In this document: positions 1 through 12,800 of the stretch, in pieces | Numbering within the stretch: position 1 is the stretch's first letter | Layout: every line of letters starts with the position of its first letter | NCBI GenBank assembly: GCA_036244855.1 | Contig: BQKZ01000660.1 | Span: 27,798 to 91,797, forward strand | Source: Temnopleurus reevesii | Taxonomy: Eukaryota; Echinodermata; Echinoidea; Temnopleuroida; Temnopleuridae | Length of the DNA stretch: 64,000 nt | Direction of reading: 5' to 3' | Notes under the pieces: generated by a model | The model's input: only the letters and a program-made list of their open reading frames with translations | Databases searched by the model: none | Told to the model about the DNA's origin: nothing | Position numbers and translations under genes: made by a program

Positions 1-344
1 TCTTCTCATGAGAGCGAATTACAGACTTTAAAAAAATAGAATGGACATTTATAAAGTTTGATTTCTCTTTATTTGATAAGGATCACAAAAATACAAATTT
101 ATACTTATTAGTTCTCCATATTGCAACTGCTAACATATTTATTGCGTGATTTGAATATGTTGGCACAGACACATTCATGTTGATTCATATCTGAAAGGGG
201 CATTGAATTTAACAAGCCACTTGTATGTCATCTGCAAAACAATAGAATGAACTTAGCAGGAATTGTTGATATTCTCTGAACATCACATGTTAGAGCGAGA
301 TAAAGCCTTCAAAGGGTAACAACCAAAATTTTTGTGATGCACTT
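1..344. other. Upstream flank or intron of the acidic-protein gene
   Basis: This AT-rich stretch precedes the duplicated first exon. I see no exon, RNA gene or named repeat in it. Because both copies of the first coding exon are preceded by an AG acceptor, it is more likely intron sequence than promoter. Confidence 0.4.
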
Positions 345-359
345 TCTATCAGATTCACA

Positions 360-527
360 ATGTCAGCCAGCACAGTCACAAAGCCCCTCTGCATGCTGGA
401 GCTAGCGGAGGGCATGCGCCCCGTGCCTTCCGAACCTGAGGTGGAAGTGGAGCCTGAGCCAGCCGCGGAGGACGGGGAGAAGATGGATGAAGGAGCCAGA
501 AATGTGAATAAAGCCGATGAATGTTGA
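360..527 (+). CDS. Upstream duplicate of the first coding exon (short 55-aa ORF)
   Basis: This is a close copy of the coding part of the exon at 572. It starts with the same MSASTVT peptide, substitutes K for E at residue 8, and lacks a 9-nt in-frame segment (the E-A-V codons) found downstream. After about 140 nt the similarity stops, and the frame ends at TGA 525-527. An AG acceptor (tttctatcag, ending about 352) sits at the place corresponding to the one before the second copy. There is no convincing donor at the end of the homology, although 'aatgtgaata' could act as a weak one. It may be an alternative first coding exon, a decoy exon or a decaying duplicate. The reading frame is intact and the substitutions look mild, so recent duplication or some constraint are both possible. 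Confidence 0.55.
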   Translation: MSASTVTKPLCMLELAEGMRPVPSEPEVEVEPEPAAEDGEKMDEGARNVNKADEC

Positions 528-571
528 AAAGCGAAATTCAATTTTGTATTTTACTTCTTTACAGGTTTACG

Positions 572-818
572 ATGTCAGCCAGCACAGTCACAGAGCCCCT
601 ATGCATGCTGGAGCTAGCGGAGGGCATGCGCCCCGTGCCTCCCGAACCTGAGGTGGAGGTGGAGCCAGAGCCAGCCGCCGAGGCTGTGGAGGATGGGGAG
701 AAGGTTGATGAAGGAGCAGGTGGAGACGCCACAGTGGCAGCAGGTGATGGAGCTGAGGTTGCCCAGGAGGCTAAGCCGGAGGTGGAGGAACAGAAGCCTG
801 CCGAGGAGGAGACAAAGC
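572..818 (+). CDS. Exon 1 (coding) of the acidic-protein gene
   Basis: The acceptor 'ttctttacag' ends at 564, so the exon spans 565-818 with coding from the ATG at 572. The donor is cGTGAGTAG at 819. It encodes 82 residues plus one base (phase 1). The peptide carries alternating acidic and Pro/Val runs (PEPEVEVEPEP) and an Ala/Gly/Glu stretch. The open frame extends upstream to 521, but the ATG at 572 is preferred because the duplicated exon at 360 starts at the same codon. Confidence 0.82.
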
Positions 819-3800
819 GTGAGTAGCAACAAAAAATAGAGATTCATGGATTGCAGAGAAGTCAATTTTATAAATTTTCGCCACGGACAAAAAAAGAGAA
901 AGATTATGAATTGCATATGACGCTATACAAATCAATATCACATTTTGTCATGGCGAGAATAGATTATTCAGATTTGTTTTCAGCTGAAATGTTCATTTGA
1001 CATAAAAATATTTATAAGTTATCGTTTGAGAAGCACTTGGTGTTCATTTTGATAGACAAATATGTAAAAATAGATGTGAAATATGTATAGAAGTCATCTG
1101 TCATCATCATAATTGATCAAAGTTGACAAAGTTTATAAAGAATTATATTTGAGATCATCCTTGCATCAACAAAAATTCTTAAAGATCATTATTATCTTAA
1201 TCAGTTGCATATTATTATAGCTATTAGCACTTATGTCATTATGCAAAAGGTTGTAATTGATTGGAATTTTGTAAAATTTTATCAAAAGTAGTTCATTGGC
1301 ACAAAGCTGATATATTGTTTGGAATTAAATACAACTTTCTAGCAACTTCCCATTCTGGATGCTTTCATCTTCTCCAAGAATCATCAAAAAGCTTCCCCCA
1401 AAATACTTTATTTCTTTTATTTTCCAAAAAATATCTTCAAGGGAATATTCATTTAGCTGACAGAAGTTCTGTCCTTCAATTTTTCTTTCCCTGAAGCTTT
1501 TCCATAAAAGCTTTTCAAATCAAATTACATTCTGTGCTTTATCTATACGAATACAAGTATTGTTCAAATATCCTCTGAATGTTTATTACAACACCAATAT
1601 GTCATATTCATAATCTCAAGCAATAGGGAATTCTCATGAAGAATTGATAAGCGCTATATAAAAGCCATTCATTATTATAGGAAACTTTAGAATATTGCCT
1701 ATGTATTTGTAGCTTTTAAACATATATGAATTAATTTTTAGAAGCATATATTCATGTTCAATTTGATCAACTGTAATCTGTCATTGAACTGTACATTGTA
1801 GCTTTAGACGCTGTAAGCTAAGGGACAAAGGACTGGGACAAAATAAACAACTTCATTCAAGCTTTCATAATAGCTTCATGATCACATAAGAAAGTCGCAG
1901 GTGCGACTCTTGTTCAACATTTTTCCACAAAATGAAAAGGATTGAAATTTCTTTTGCGCCCACGTAGCTATTGTTAATGCTTAAATGGACTCGGTTGTTT
2001 ATTTTGTCCCAGATCTTTGTCCCTTCTGCTCGTAGTGAGAGCTGTATACAAGTGGGTAGCTAGTGCATAGAGGTTTGCAAGGAGCAACTCATGCTAGACC
2101 ACAAAATATTATAATCTTTCATGCATATTCATGCAGTCAAACCATTGTGTTTAGATCAGTGGGTCCATTATGAATTCTCTTGTATACTAATCCATCTTGA
2201 GCAGGTTGCATGAAACAATCATCACTGAAACTGTTTTGAAAAATGTGTGAAATATTCATAAGGGCAGGAATTTACAAAAATGGTTTATTTTTTTGTCTAT
2301 GATGTAAGCCTGGTTGAAACCCTGGTGTGGAAAATTTACTTATGAAAGCACTTGATTTAAACCAACTTTTGGTTTAAAACTTGTAGCAAAATAATCCACC
2401 AATGTGAATTCGGGCCTATTTATTTCACCTGGATGTTTGGTAGCCTAATCTTGTGATTGTTTCATGCAACATGTCCGTATTATCTTAGGTTCCTACTGCC
2501 AATTAGATCAAACAGAACCAGGGTGCAAACACAGCCATATTCTGATACTTTCATTCATTGATCCCATCGAGTTTTGAACATGCCTTTCGAACATATGCAG
2601 ACCTGGTCACAACTTATTCAGACATTTTCGGCAATTTAGCTGACCTGTGGCCATCTTTCATTCAAGTTACTGCAATTGACAATCACTCATTTTCAGTCAG
2701 AGCAAATTTTTATCATCCAATCAAAATGAAACATTTCATTGGAAAATCAGCTCTACCCTATTTGTTGGCAACAAAATGTTGATAAAGCAGTTGACAGTGT
2801 TTCACAAAGTTTCACCAAGACTTTAAGAACGATTTTAAAAACGACTGGTATCAGTTCACTAATAAGCATAATATTATGGATCATTGAGCGCAGGAACGGG
2901 TACCAGTAGTCCTTCTTAAAGTTGTTCCTAAAGTCGTTCTTGTCTTGGTGAAGCACAGCCCAGGACTAATGATCGGCAGTGGGAACCCAATTTTAGACAC
3001 TATCCATCTAGTAGATGACAGAATCATTTAGCTTCTATACAACTCCTCATCACCCCCATACACCCCCTCCCTGATCCCAAGCAGAGCTCTCAGAAGATGC
3101 CCCAGCAGCCCCCCTCCAGAATGGCCCCAGTGAAGAGGAAGAGGAGGAGGAGCTCCTAGCCCCTGCGGTGGAGGACCCCAAAGCGGGAGGGGATGCGGAG
3201 ACGGCAGCGGCCATCGAGAAGGAGGTTGAGAATCAAACTGCTGACGGTGAGTGGTCCCCCTGTCCTACCATCCACCATTAAACCTGCCAGTCTAGATCTG
3301 TGTTCCTTAACATTTTCAGACGGTCAAACTCTTTGAATATTTATTCATTTAGAAAGTAAAATATTGAAACTGCTGAATCAATGGTGTTCTATTGGGAGAA
3401 CCATGAGAAAAAAATACCTTGGCCTTTTTTAAGGTATTCACTTGCAAGGTAAAAACTGATTTGCATAATACATTCATATTCTATAAAGATGGCAGCTCTG
3501 CATTTTGATCTATCACACATAATGAGGGGTACTATAATCTGCGGATGTCTGTAATTTGAAATATGCAAGGTTCCCACTTAACCTGGAAAACCTGGAGTTT
3601 CTTTCTCCCAGTCCAGGAAAAATCTGGGAATTCAAAAGAAAACTCCCTCAAATCAGGTGAAAATCAGGAAATTTGAAATTAAAAGATTTAGAACCACTAA
3701 GCAAAACTATAAATATGAAGGAATACAGATTTAAGTTAGCAGGTGTATCCCATACAGTGTACATGCTCTGTATATAAGAACTGCATTAGGTTTCATAGGG

Positions 3801-6800
3801 CTAGCTTTATTCCAGTATGCCTAGTTTAGATTAGTGATTAAATACAGTAATTATATAGAAAACAGAAGTAGTCAGTTTGGTACAGTACATTGCAGTCTGG
3901 GATATGTTTATCGCTTGTCCTTTACTTTCTTGAAGAAAGAACATTTTCACAAAGCATTGACTATTTTGCAAGGGAAGAAAAGCATAGATCCAACTTTTAT
4001 TGCTAATGGTATTTAAAATAACAGCAAGAAAACAAACAAAGCCATGAACAAAGGAATGATGAAATATAACATTAGTGAAGAAATTATTTGCACATGAAAA
4101 TAAACTCCGTATATGACTTCATAGTTTTAATGAGAGAAGAAGCCACAGACATTACCAATGAATTAGGTGAACCTTAGAATAATGAAATATCAAATAAGCT
4201 ATGAAGTAACCATTTGAATATATAAATGTTTGACTTAAAGATTGTTTCAATGAGAATTTTAGCCTCAATGTATGTATGATTTATACCTGGTGTTATCTAG
4301 TCACCGCCAGTACTTTTCTTTGCACCCAAAACATGCCTTAGAAAGAGAAAGAAAAAGAAACTCTGCTGCAAAATTCACTCCTGTTTGTATTTATGATATC
4401 AATGCACTGCTGCATTCGTTGCCGCACCTGTTTCTTTATAAATGTGAAAATGCATCTTGTGTGCAATTTTCCCTGTGACTTTTCAGTTCTGATCCAATAG
4501 CCTGAACCTAATTTGCCTGCATTTTCATAAATGTTTGATTTTTAGAGAGCGCCTGAACGAATTATTAAAAAATGATATCCAATAGACAAAACTTTACTAT
4601 AGGATATTGTGATAACCATCAGTTTAGGGTAGTCTTGTTTTGCAAATCTAAATATATCCCGAAATAATCACCCTTTTTAAAGAAATTTAAAGATATGTTG
4701 GAAGTTACAAAACCAATATTGGTGGCATGATAGATCTAAAATTGAATGAGCTGTAATTTTCAGTGGGTTTTTTTTTTTGCCAATTTTGTGACTTCGAAAT
4801 CTTAAAAATTTGCACTCTCAACAATGTCCATAGACTTGTGGACCATAATCTTTCAAAACATGAAAATAACAACTTGCTAGTGTGTGAAAAGGTCTGAAAT
4901 TCAGTGCATTCGCTAAAATTTATGCATGTTAGAATATTGGTTTTTACAGTAAATGATATTGGTTAAAAGCAACTTTGATGAATATTGTAAAATTTAAGTT
5001 TGGTTTGCTATGAACAATTATATCTAAATTGATACTAATTTAATTAAAGCCATAGTTAGATTCTGTGACCCGTATTTGAGTAGGGAAATTTAAAACAATG
5101 CAATTTTTCACTTAAATTAGACATATTGCAAAGTGTGGCTTCAAAATTCTTAAATTTTAGTTGCTGAGTGAAGCACAAACTTACTCTATCTTTTCTTGTT
5201 TTCTTCCCTTTTCTTTGCTGCTATTCTATAAAACAATTTTACCCATGCTTTGGGATTTTTTTTTGCAACTGCTCTGCGCTGAATTTTGATGTAGATTATT
5301 ATTTTTATCATTGCATTTTTACTTGCAAACACTTTGCTTTTTTATAGCTGAATATTGGCCTTGACATCTGCATTTGGGTTGTAATAAGATGTATTAAATC
5401 ATCTTGACCATTTATTTGTCACACAACAACAAACATGGAATTATACAACCAAACATATATTTATTTATTTATTCATGCTAATAAATCACATTGTTTAGTT
5501 TGATTAACACATCTTTATATCATTTTATTCCATTTATTTTTATCTTGCATTTCATCCACATGGTATTACACACTCCATCAACTAACCATATCATTTCACA
5601 TTCATTACCATTTATATGCTATTTAATGAACTGCAAACATTGTTATAGTACTTGCTTACATACATATATATTAATAACAACATAATGGTGTATTTAAATC
5701 TACATTATTGATATGTTATATTAATTTATAAATTCATGTATTATTTGAGATTTGCCTATTGACTATAATTTCTCAAATCATTTAATTATTTTATGCGTCA
5801 TTACTAAATACTTTAATTCAATAACTGCATCATTATTATCTGCCTTTTGCCTTCTTTTATCCACCCCTCCCTGCATGGTTATTGTACCTCATTTGTTGTT
5901 TCTTTTGTTTACTTTCACTCATTTCTCTTCTGTTTTGCCATTTTATTTTTTCCCTTAAATTAAATACATCATTTGGACTATTTTCTAATGATGATTCTAT
6001 ATTACATGAAAATGGTATGTTTGTAATTTTCCCATTTCACCTGGTTTGATATAAAAAATGGGTGTTATCTTCTTTGGCTATGTAAACAATATACCCAAAT
6101 TCACTTCAAATTTGTCTGAAATAATATGAAAAACCTTTTAAAAAATTGCTATTTCCAACACTTAAAATACTTATCGCAATTCATACTTTTCAATCTTTGA
6201 TCTGTTATTACATATGTACAATATCTTATCTGTGTGCTGTTTGTGCATGAGAACTACATACCTATTGCTGTCTGTATTCATCTTTCTCTAATCATACTAC
6301 TCTGTATCTTGGGCATCCATGTGCATTTCTTTGCATGTTTTGTATTCATTTGTCTTTTATGCATGATATCCCACTCTTGCACAATTCCATCTTGTCCCTA
6401 AGCCAAACTAAACACCCAAACAATATATTTTTTTCTGCCCATGGCAATAATTGCCTACCACTGTACTTATAAAATGCTAAACTTGCCCCCCCCCCCTGTC
6501 CTCTCCGCCTAATCTTAAACCCTTCCTTGGTCCCCCTCTTGCTGTTACTACTACTCTACTATTAATCACTCCCCACTTTCCTAACATATCACTCTTGTTG
6601 TATTTGAAATGCTACCCCTGCCTGACAATCTACCCCTCCTTATTCCCCCTTCTCTCTAATCCCCTCTCTGCTCCTTTGCTACGCTATTCCCTATACCTGT
6701 TCATTAATCCAATGTTTCTATAATCACTAATGTTTATGCCTGATACACTGCACTTGCATCACACTAATCTCTCCCCTTCCCCAATTCCTTGTCTGCTCCA

Positions 6801-9800
6801 TTGCTCTGCTGTTGCCTGTACCTTATCATGAATCTAATATTCTTCTAACCACTTCCCCACCATACCATCCTAATTGATCACTGTTGGCTATTTTAATTGC
6901 TGCCCTTGCTGCACACTAATCTTGCACCCCACCTTAATCATGCACCCTCCCTAATCCTAATCCCCTCCCCCTGTACGATAGCCTGTACCCCAACCATTAA
7001 CCCAACCCAGAACTAGTAAATGAAGTGGATGAATTGCTTGCCAAGACAGGAATCAACATCAGCATAGAGGGCGAGACGGACGATAATCCGGACATCACCA
7101 TCGATGAGGTCAAGGAATACGAGTGAGTACAAATTAGTTATTCTCAAATTTTCACTATCTGGAGCCCGTTGCATAAAACGTTGTGCCATAGAAAACTCTG
7201 GCTAAAGACAACAACTCTAGCGAAGAGCAATTTTGCCATACTTAAAAACTTTTGCACATGGAAAAGGTTTTCTATGGCAAAATTTTTTGCAATAGGCCGC
7301 AGGTGAATCTTTCACCAAGACTTTCTTGAGGTTAAAATGATTAGCATATGCATAACACCCAAGAATATGCTCCAGTCTTTCTTCAAGTCATTCTTAATTT
7401 TGAGATTCACTTGATGAAGCACCACACAGGAACCAAAACTTAAAGTAATCATGTCACAGGATGAAGGGCACATCCCGCTCTCTGCCATTTGCGTTCCAGA
7501 AATTGGCAAATGACATACATGTAGTGGTCAATTGAATTAGTTCCACCCTTGTGTGCTGTACAAGACATGATTGCTAATTTTGTTTCTTAAAATCGCCATC
7601 CAAAGCAGTTAGGCAAAGGTACCATGAGAATCTGTAGATTGTTCATTGCTTAGATATTCATACCTTTTTATATGACTACAATATAGCCAATTTGACTATT
7701 ATTGCAGTTTGTAATATTTCCTTTTGAATTTGAATATGAAAAATCTTAAAATTTGAACTTTTTAAAGTGACTTTTGTAGATTTTACCTCTGGAATTGGTC
7801 ACTGAATATCATCTGTAGTAGATATGAATTCCTCCCTCTGTTTTATTTTGTCTCATATTTTAAGTTATTATTGTATTAAATTTTTGCTATCTTAATAATT
7901 GCACAATTGGTTGTAAATTCATTTTCTTAATAAGTATTTTGGATTAATGGAAAAGTGATAAAATGATAGAACAGGAAGAGAATATTGATTGGATTTTAGG
8001 TTTAAGTTTGAAAGATATTGCTACAGAACTACATGAGAGTTTGAAATTAGGAGTTTTGTTATTCCTTCATTGGTTGCAATGGTGCAAAATGTTGCTTATG
8101 CTGATGGTATATATTTTTTTTCTTTGTAATGCAATGATCAAATACAAGTGTGATTGGGTTTATTAGAATAACAATAAAAACAAAGAAAATCTGACAACAT
8201 GGGAAACAAGAAATATGCAGCCCCAACTGTGGACTTTGCTCATAGTTTCAACATTAAGGCTCCGATGGGGGTAAAACCATGACTTTTCAGTATACCAACT
8301 TTTACACACATATTTAGGTATGAAGATAACAAAATAAGTCATATAAAGTACATATATTCTTAAAGAGGAAAGAACAAGGAACGCATTGAAGCATCACACG
8401 TTATCATTGCGTAATTATAATATGCCAGTTAGGCTAATTAGCATAATTTGCGTAAAGCAAAAAAAATAAAAATCAGCACTTTTTATGCATCTACTTACTA
8501 GAGATTGCACTTATAGACCTAAAACTGGTTAATGAGTTCAAATTTGACCTTCTTGCAGACAACTATGGGAGTATAAGGGCTATGACCTGTATTTTATAAA
8601 AAATATCCCATTTTTTACGAAAAATGTGATAATTTTGCTATTTTTAGCACATTTTTTAACATACAATTAATTCTGAAGGGTTTATCCGAAAAAGCTTCCA
8701 TAGGATTTTGTATAATGATAAAATACACACTTTGTCCAAGTTTGATGACATTCCAATGAGTAAAACTCTAGTTATAAGGATTTTTAGGTTAAAAAAAAAA
8801 AAAATCAATTTTTTTGCAATTGTGCGTTGAATTTAAAAAATACATGTAGAAGTTCAAGTCCCATTTTACCCTTTATTTTTTCACTGTTTGGGGAAAAATT
8901 AGTAGTGTTATTGGGAAAAAACATTTGTTCATGAAAACTAAATATGTAAGCTATAATGTAAGACCAAAAACAGAAAATTTATGTTTTAATTTTTTTTTAC
9001 CCCCATCGGAGCCTTAATAAAGTAAATTTTCTGTAATCTATTCAAAATTGCCGCAATAAAAGGTTTCATGTTATATGATTTTTATACACCTGCCCCAATA
9101 GGTTATGTTGGCATTATTATTTTTCATCTTCTCATCGCTAATGTATTCATTAATTGTGATATTTTTTTATAGAAGTTTCTATGATATCAAATCAAGTCCA
9201 ATAATACCATCATCCTAGTGCATTTTTTTTTGTTAGTTTGAAATGAAATCCTTCAATTTATTTCAGTCATAGGCAACCAGCTCATTATTTGTAGTAATCC
9301 ATTCATTCCATTTCCGTTCTTGACTTATTTTTAATTTTATTTTAATTTTGTTTTCTAGTGCGTAACATGTAACTGTGGTAAGTTTTATTTGATTTCTTTT
9401 GCTCTTTCATTCTTTCCTCACTTTGTAGCCCTTTCACACATAACCTAACCCACTTTTTCATTTTCATCTCATTTTTTCTCCTAACAGAAGCAAGGGAAAA
9501 GAGGAGATTGTTAACGGGACTGGTGAGAAAACTAACATTATATCCTCTTCTCTAACCCCCCTCCCTCTCTGTTCTCTCCATTAATTCATTTTAACATCAC
9601 ATTCACGTACACATTATGGCGCTTTCTATTTCAGTCAATTGTGATGAAGGGCATGTCGGCCGGAACTAGTACATCATAGTTTTGTGTGTCTTCTCATTAT
9701 TATGTCAGCAAGTTGCGCACATAACAATGAGCAGACGTACAAAACTAGGATATACTAATATACTTCCGGTCGACGTGCCCTTCGTCACAGTTGGCTGAAA

Positions 9801-12800
9801 TTGAAAACATCATATTGTCAATAGTAGTATTCTGAAAACCCTGTTTTTATTATGAAATTATACTTAATAAGAAATTTATGTTTGAAGATGTTTTATCTGT
9901 TATAAAAATCATAAAAGCATAGGTACATGTACCAAGTACATGTATTACAATCGTTTTTGATAATATGAACTGTACGAAATGGACAAAATTATTACTTTTG
10001 TTACATAGTTTTCAGAATACAAAACAAAACCCACAAAAACATAAATATGTGTTTGTAGACATACATCATAATACCACATACTATGCACATATTTTATAAT
10101 CATTCACTTATCCTATATTATTTTCATATATTCCTACACATCCAAGCTATACAAATCACTTTAAAATTAATAATTGAATAACCATCATCATCATTATATT
10201 TTACTTATCATATTCACATTAATAAATGGTATTTTGGAATCAATTGCAGAAAAAATTGAGATTTCATTCCAAAATTGATTATCAAAACCTGATTGTGCTC
10301 AGCTTAACTGATTGGTTAAAACATTCTTGCAACATCATGTCCTGTATGTCACTGGACCATTGGAAATACTAAATAAATATATAATATATATTATGTATAT
10401 CATTCCATTTATAAGAAAAGGCCACATTTTCAATCAATTGCAACACCAAAATTAATCACAGCGCAAATGCAAAATTACAAGAAAGTTGACATAAAAATAC
10501 ATGTAAATTATAAAACTTTATATATATTTACATTAAAGAATGCATCACATAATTTTACTGAAGCCTATTTAAAATTCTTTATATTTGTACCAAACAATCA
10601 GTGTTTGTGCTTATTGGAGTAAAACACACATTTTTGCTATTGATCAAACAAATTTGAATCACTGATGACAAGGTACCAATTCGAGATAATTCAATTTGCC
10701 TCCTTTACTTCTCTTCTTATATAATGTGAGTTTGTACAAGTTGTCCACGAACTTACTCATGCTACACTAGACCAAGGCGAGTTTGTACAAGTTGTCTTCT
10801 CGTCCGAGACGAGGGGCGTCAAGTTTAACAACTCGCCTTCGCCCTGCAAGTATAAGTGACCATAGGACTGTGATCATAGTGTTGCTAAAACCTTTCTGCT
10901 CGAAGTTTTAACCCTATGATTGTTAATGGTATATAAAGACATTTCCAGATCCTGGCTGTACTGCTTGTTAACAGCTTTCAATATTATAAACTCTTCAATA
11001 AAATAAAATGAGAATGGTCCATAAAAAAGAGGCTCACCATATTTGTCACCTCTTTTGAGGAAAGTGGGGGCAATGTTTGCATATGTTATAGTAGGTGGCA
11101 GGTAGAGACATGGGCATTTGCGAAAGGAAAGATGAATGCTTGGTTGCCAACCATTCCGGAATATGCATAAGGTGCATTTTCATATGAAGTCAATGCTTTC
11201 ATGACAAGTGAATGGTCGAGAGTATGGATATTGTTATGTTTGCTCTCACTCTTGTTTAGCCGTTGCATTATCAATTTAAACCTCATATATATTCTGTAAT
11301 GGTTGGCATCTCTGTAATTGTATTCAAATTCTCACAGTTGTAAAAGCTTATAGCAAGGCAATTAGGGTTGAAATTCCAGATGTCTTATCCCAAGCATGAT
11401 ATGTGCATTTTGAATTGTGACTGCAGTCCATTCTGCATGTATCAAGTTTATGTGCACACACTTTTTTAGTTATGCCTCCGCCAACGTAAGTTGGTGCTGG
11501 AGGCATTTTTGTTATTGCATCTTGTGTTGATTTGTTTTTAGTTGTATTCCTTTTGTATGAACTATGTTGCACTAGGAATGTTGTAAAAAAATTAACATGC
11601 AGTGCTTACAGTTTACTGTTATGATGCTGTACCAATTATTTTCATAACCACCAACATACTAGTCTGTACATAATATGAAAATTGTTCATGTAGCATTTCT
11701 ATGGTGTTTGTGGACATAGCCTGAATTTTTTAAAACTTGATTAATATATATTTCTTATTCTTCTAGTTGAGACTTTTAAACAGGCCTGTGGCAATGATTC
11801 TGGATAGTAATTAAACTTTCATAGTTTAATTGAATATAATAATTTGAATATTAATTGAATTGAATTGAATTAGGGATACTAATTCTGACGAATACTTTTT
11901 TAGGATTTATTCTCATAAATATTTCATGTGAAATAAATTTTATTGGAGGTAATTTCATGTATTGATTTTGTTTTTTATGATTGTCATAGGTTTATAATCC
12001 TATGCTGGAATCGACAAGATGTTGAAGAATGAATACAAACATGCTTTTTATTTTGATCAAGAAAGAAAGGGTTAAAGGCCTTGCGTGTAAGGGACTGTCA
12101 ACAAAAATTTATTGCAGTATTATAATGGCCAGCAAATCTTCATGTAGGCTATTACCCAAGGCCTTGTCTATCACGATTTGATTTCATGACAAGTCAAATT
12201 TTCCACAGCCTTGAAAATAGTTGCTCTCAAAGGTTTTTCTTTAATTAAATGGGTGTAGATGAAAAACAAATCATTTGCACGCCAAAAGTTGTAATTTCTT
12301 TTGATTTCTGATGCTATGCTGTCCCTTCTTTTTGTGCTTACATTTGTGTGTTGCATTTATTAGCTGAACCAGCCGATGAAGTTATTGCCAGTAAAACGTC
12401 TCCTCCCGCCGCTGTTGAAAGTGGAGAACCAGAGGTCAGAAAAGTGTGTTGCTTCTTGCATCCATTCCCTCCTCTGTTGATATGATCCCATCTGGTCTCA
12501 GTATTTTTACCCCNAGCACCAAGTTTCAACTTCATACCACTATTCGTTCCAAAGATATGTGGGTATATACTTGGAATATAAAGTGCATTCACCCCTGTAT
12601 GGCGGCCATTTTGAATTTATGCAAATTTCGCATTGATCCACAACTCCGATTTTGGTAAACTTTTGATATGTTTTTAGGGGGGCCATTTGCAATCAAATAC
12701 ATTTGGTTTGGAAACTTTTGCAATTTGTTTTGGGTCAAATCATATTTTGACTGGCCTATTATGTGCTTTCATTTGTGTGTTGCGTTTATAAGCTCAACAA

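Larger units (their letters stand above)
819..3084 (+). other. Intron 1 of the acidic-protein gene
   Basis: The intron runs from GTGAGT at 819 to the acceptor 'gatcccaagcag' at 3084. It holds a SINE tail fragment (1622-1678) and two palindromic elements (1810-2041 and 2795-2963), listed separately. I see nothing coding in the rest. Confidence 0.7.
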
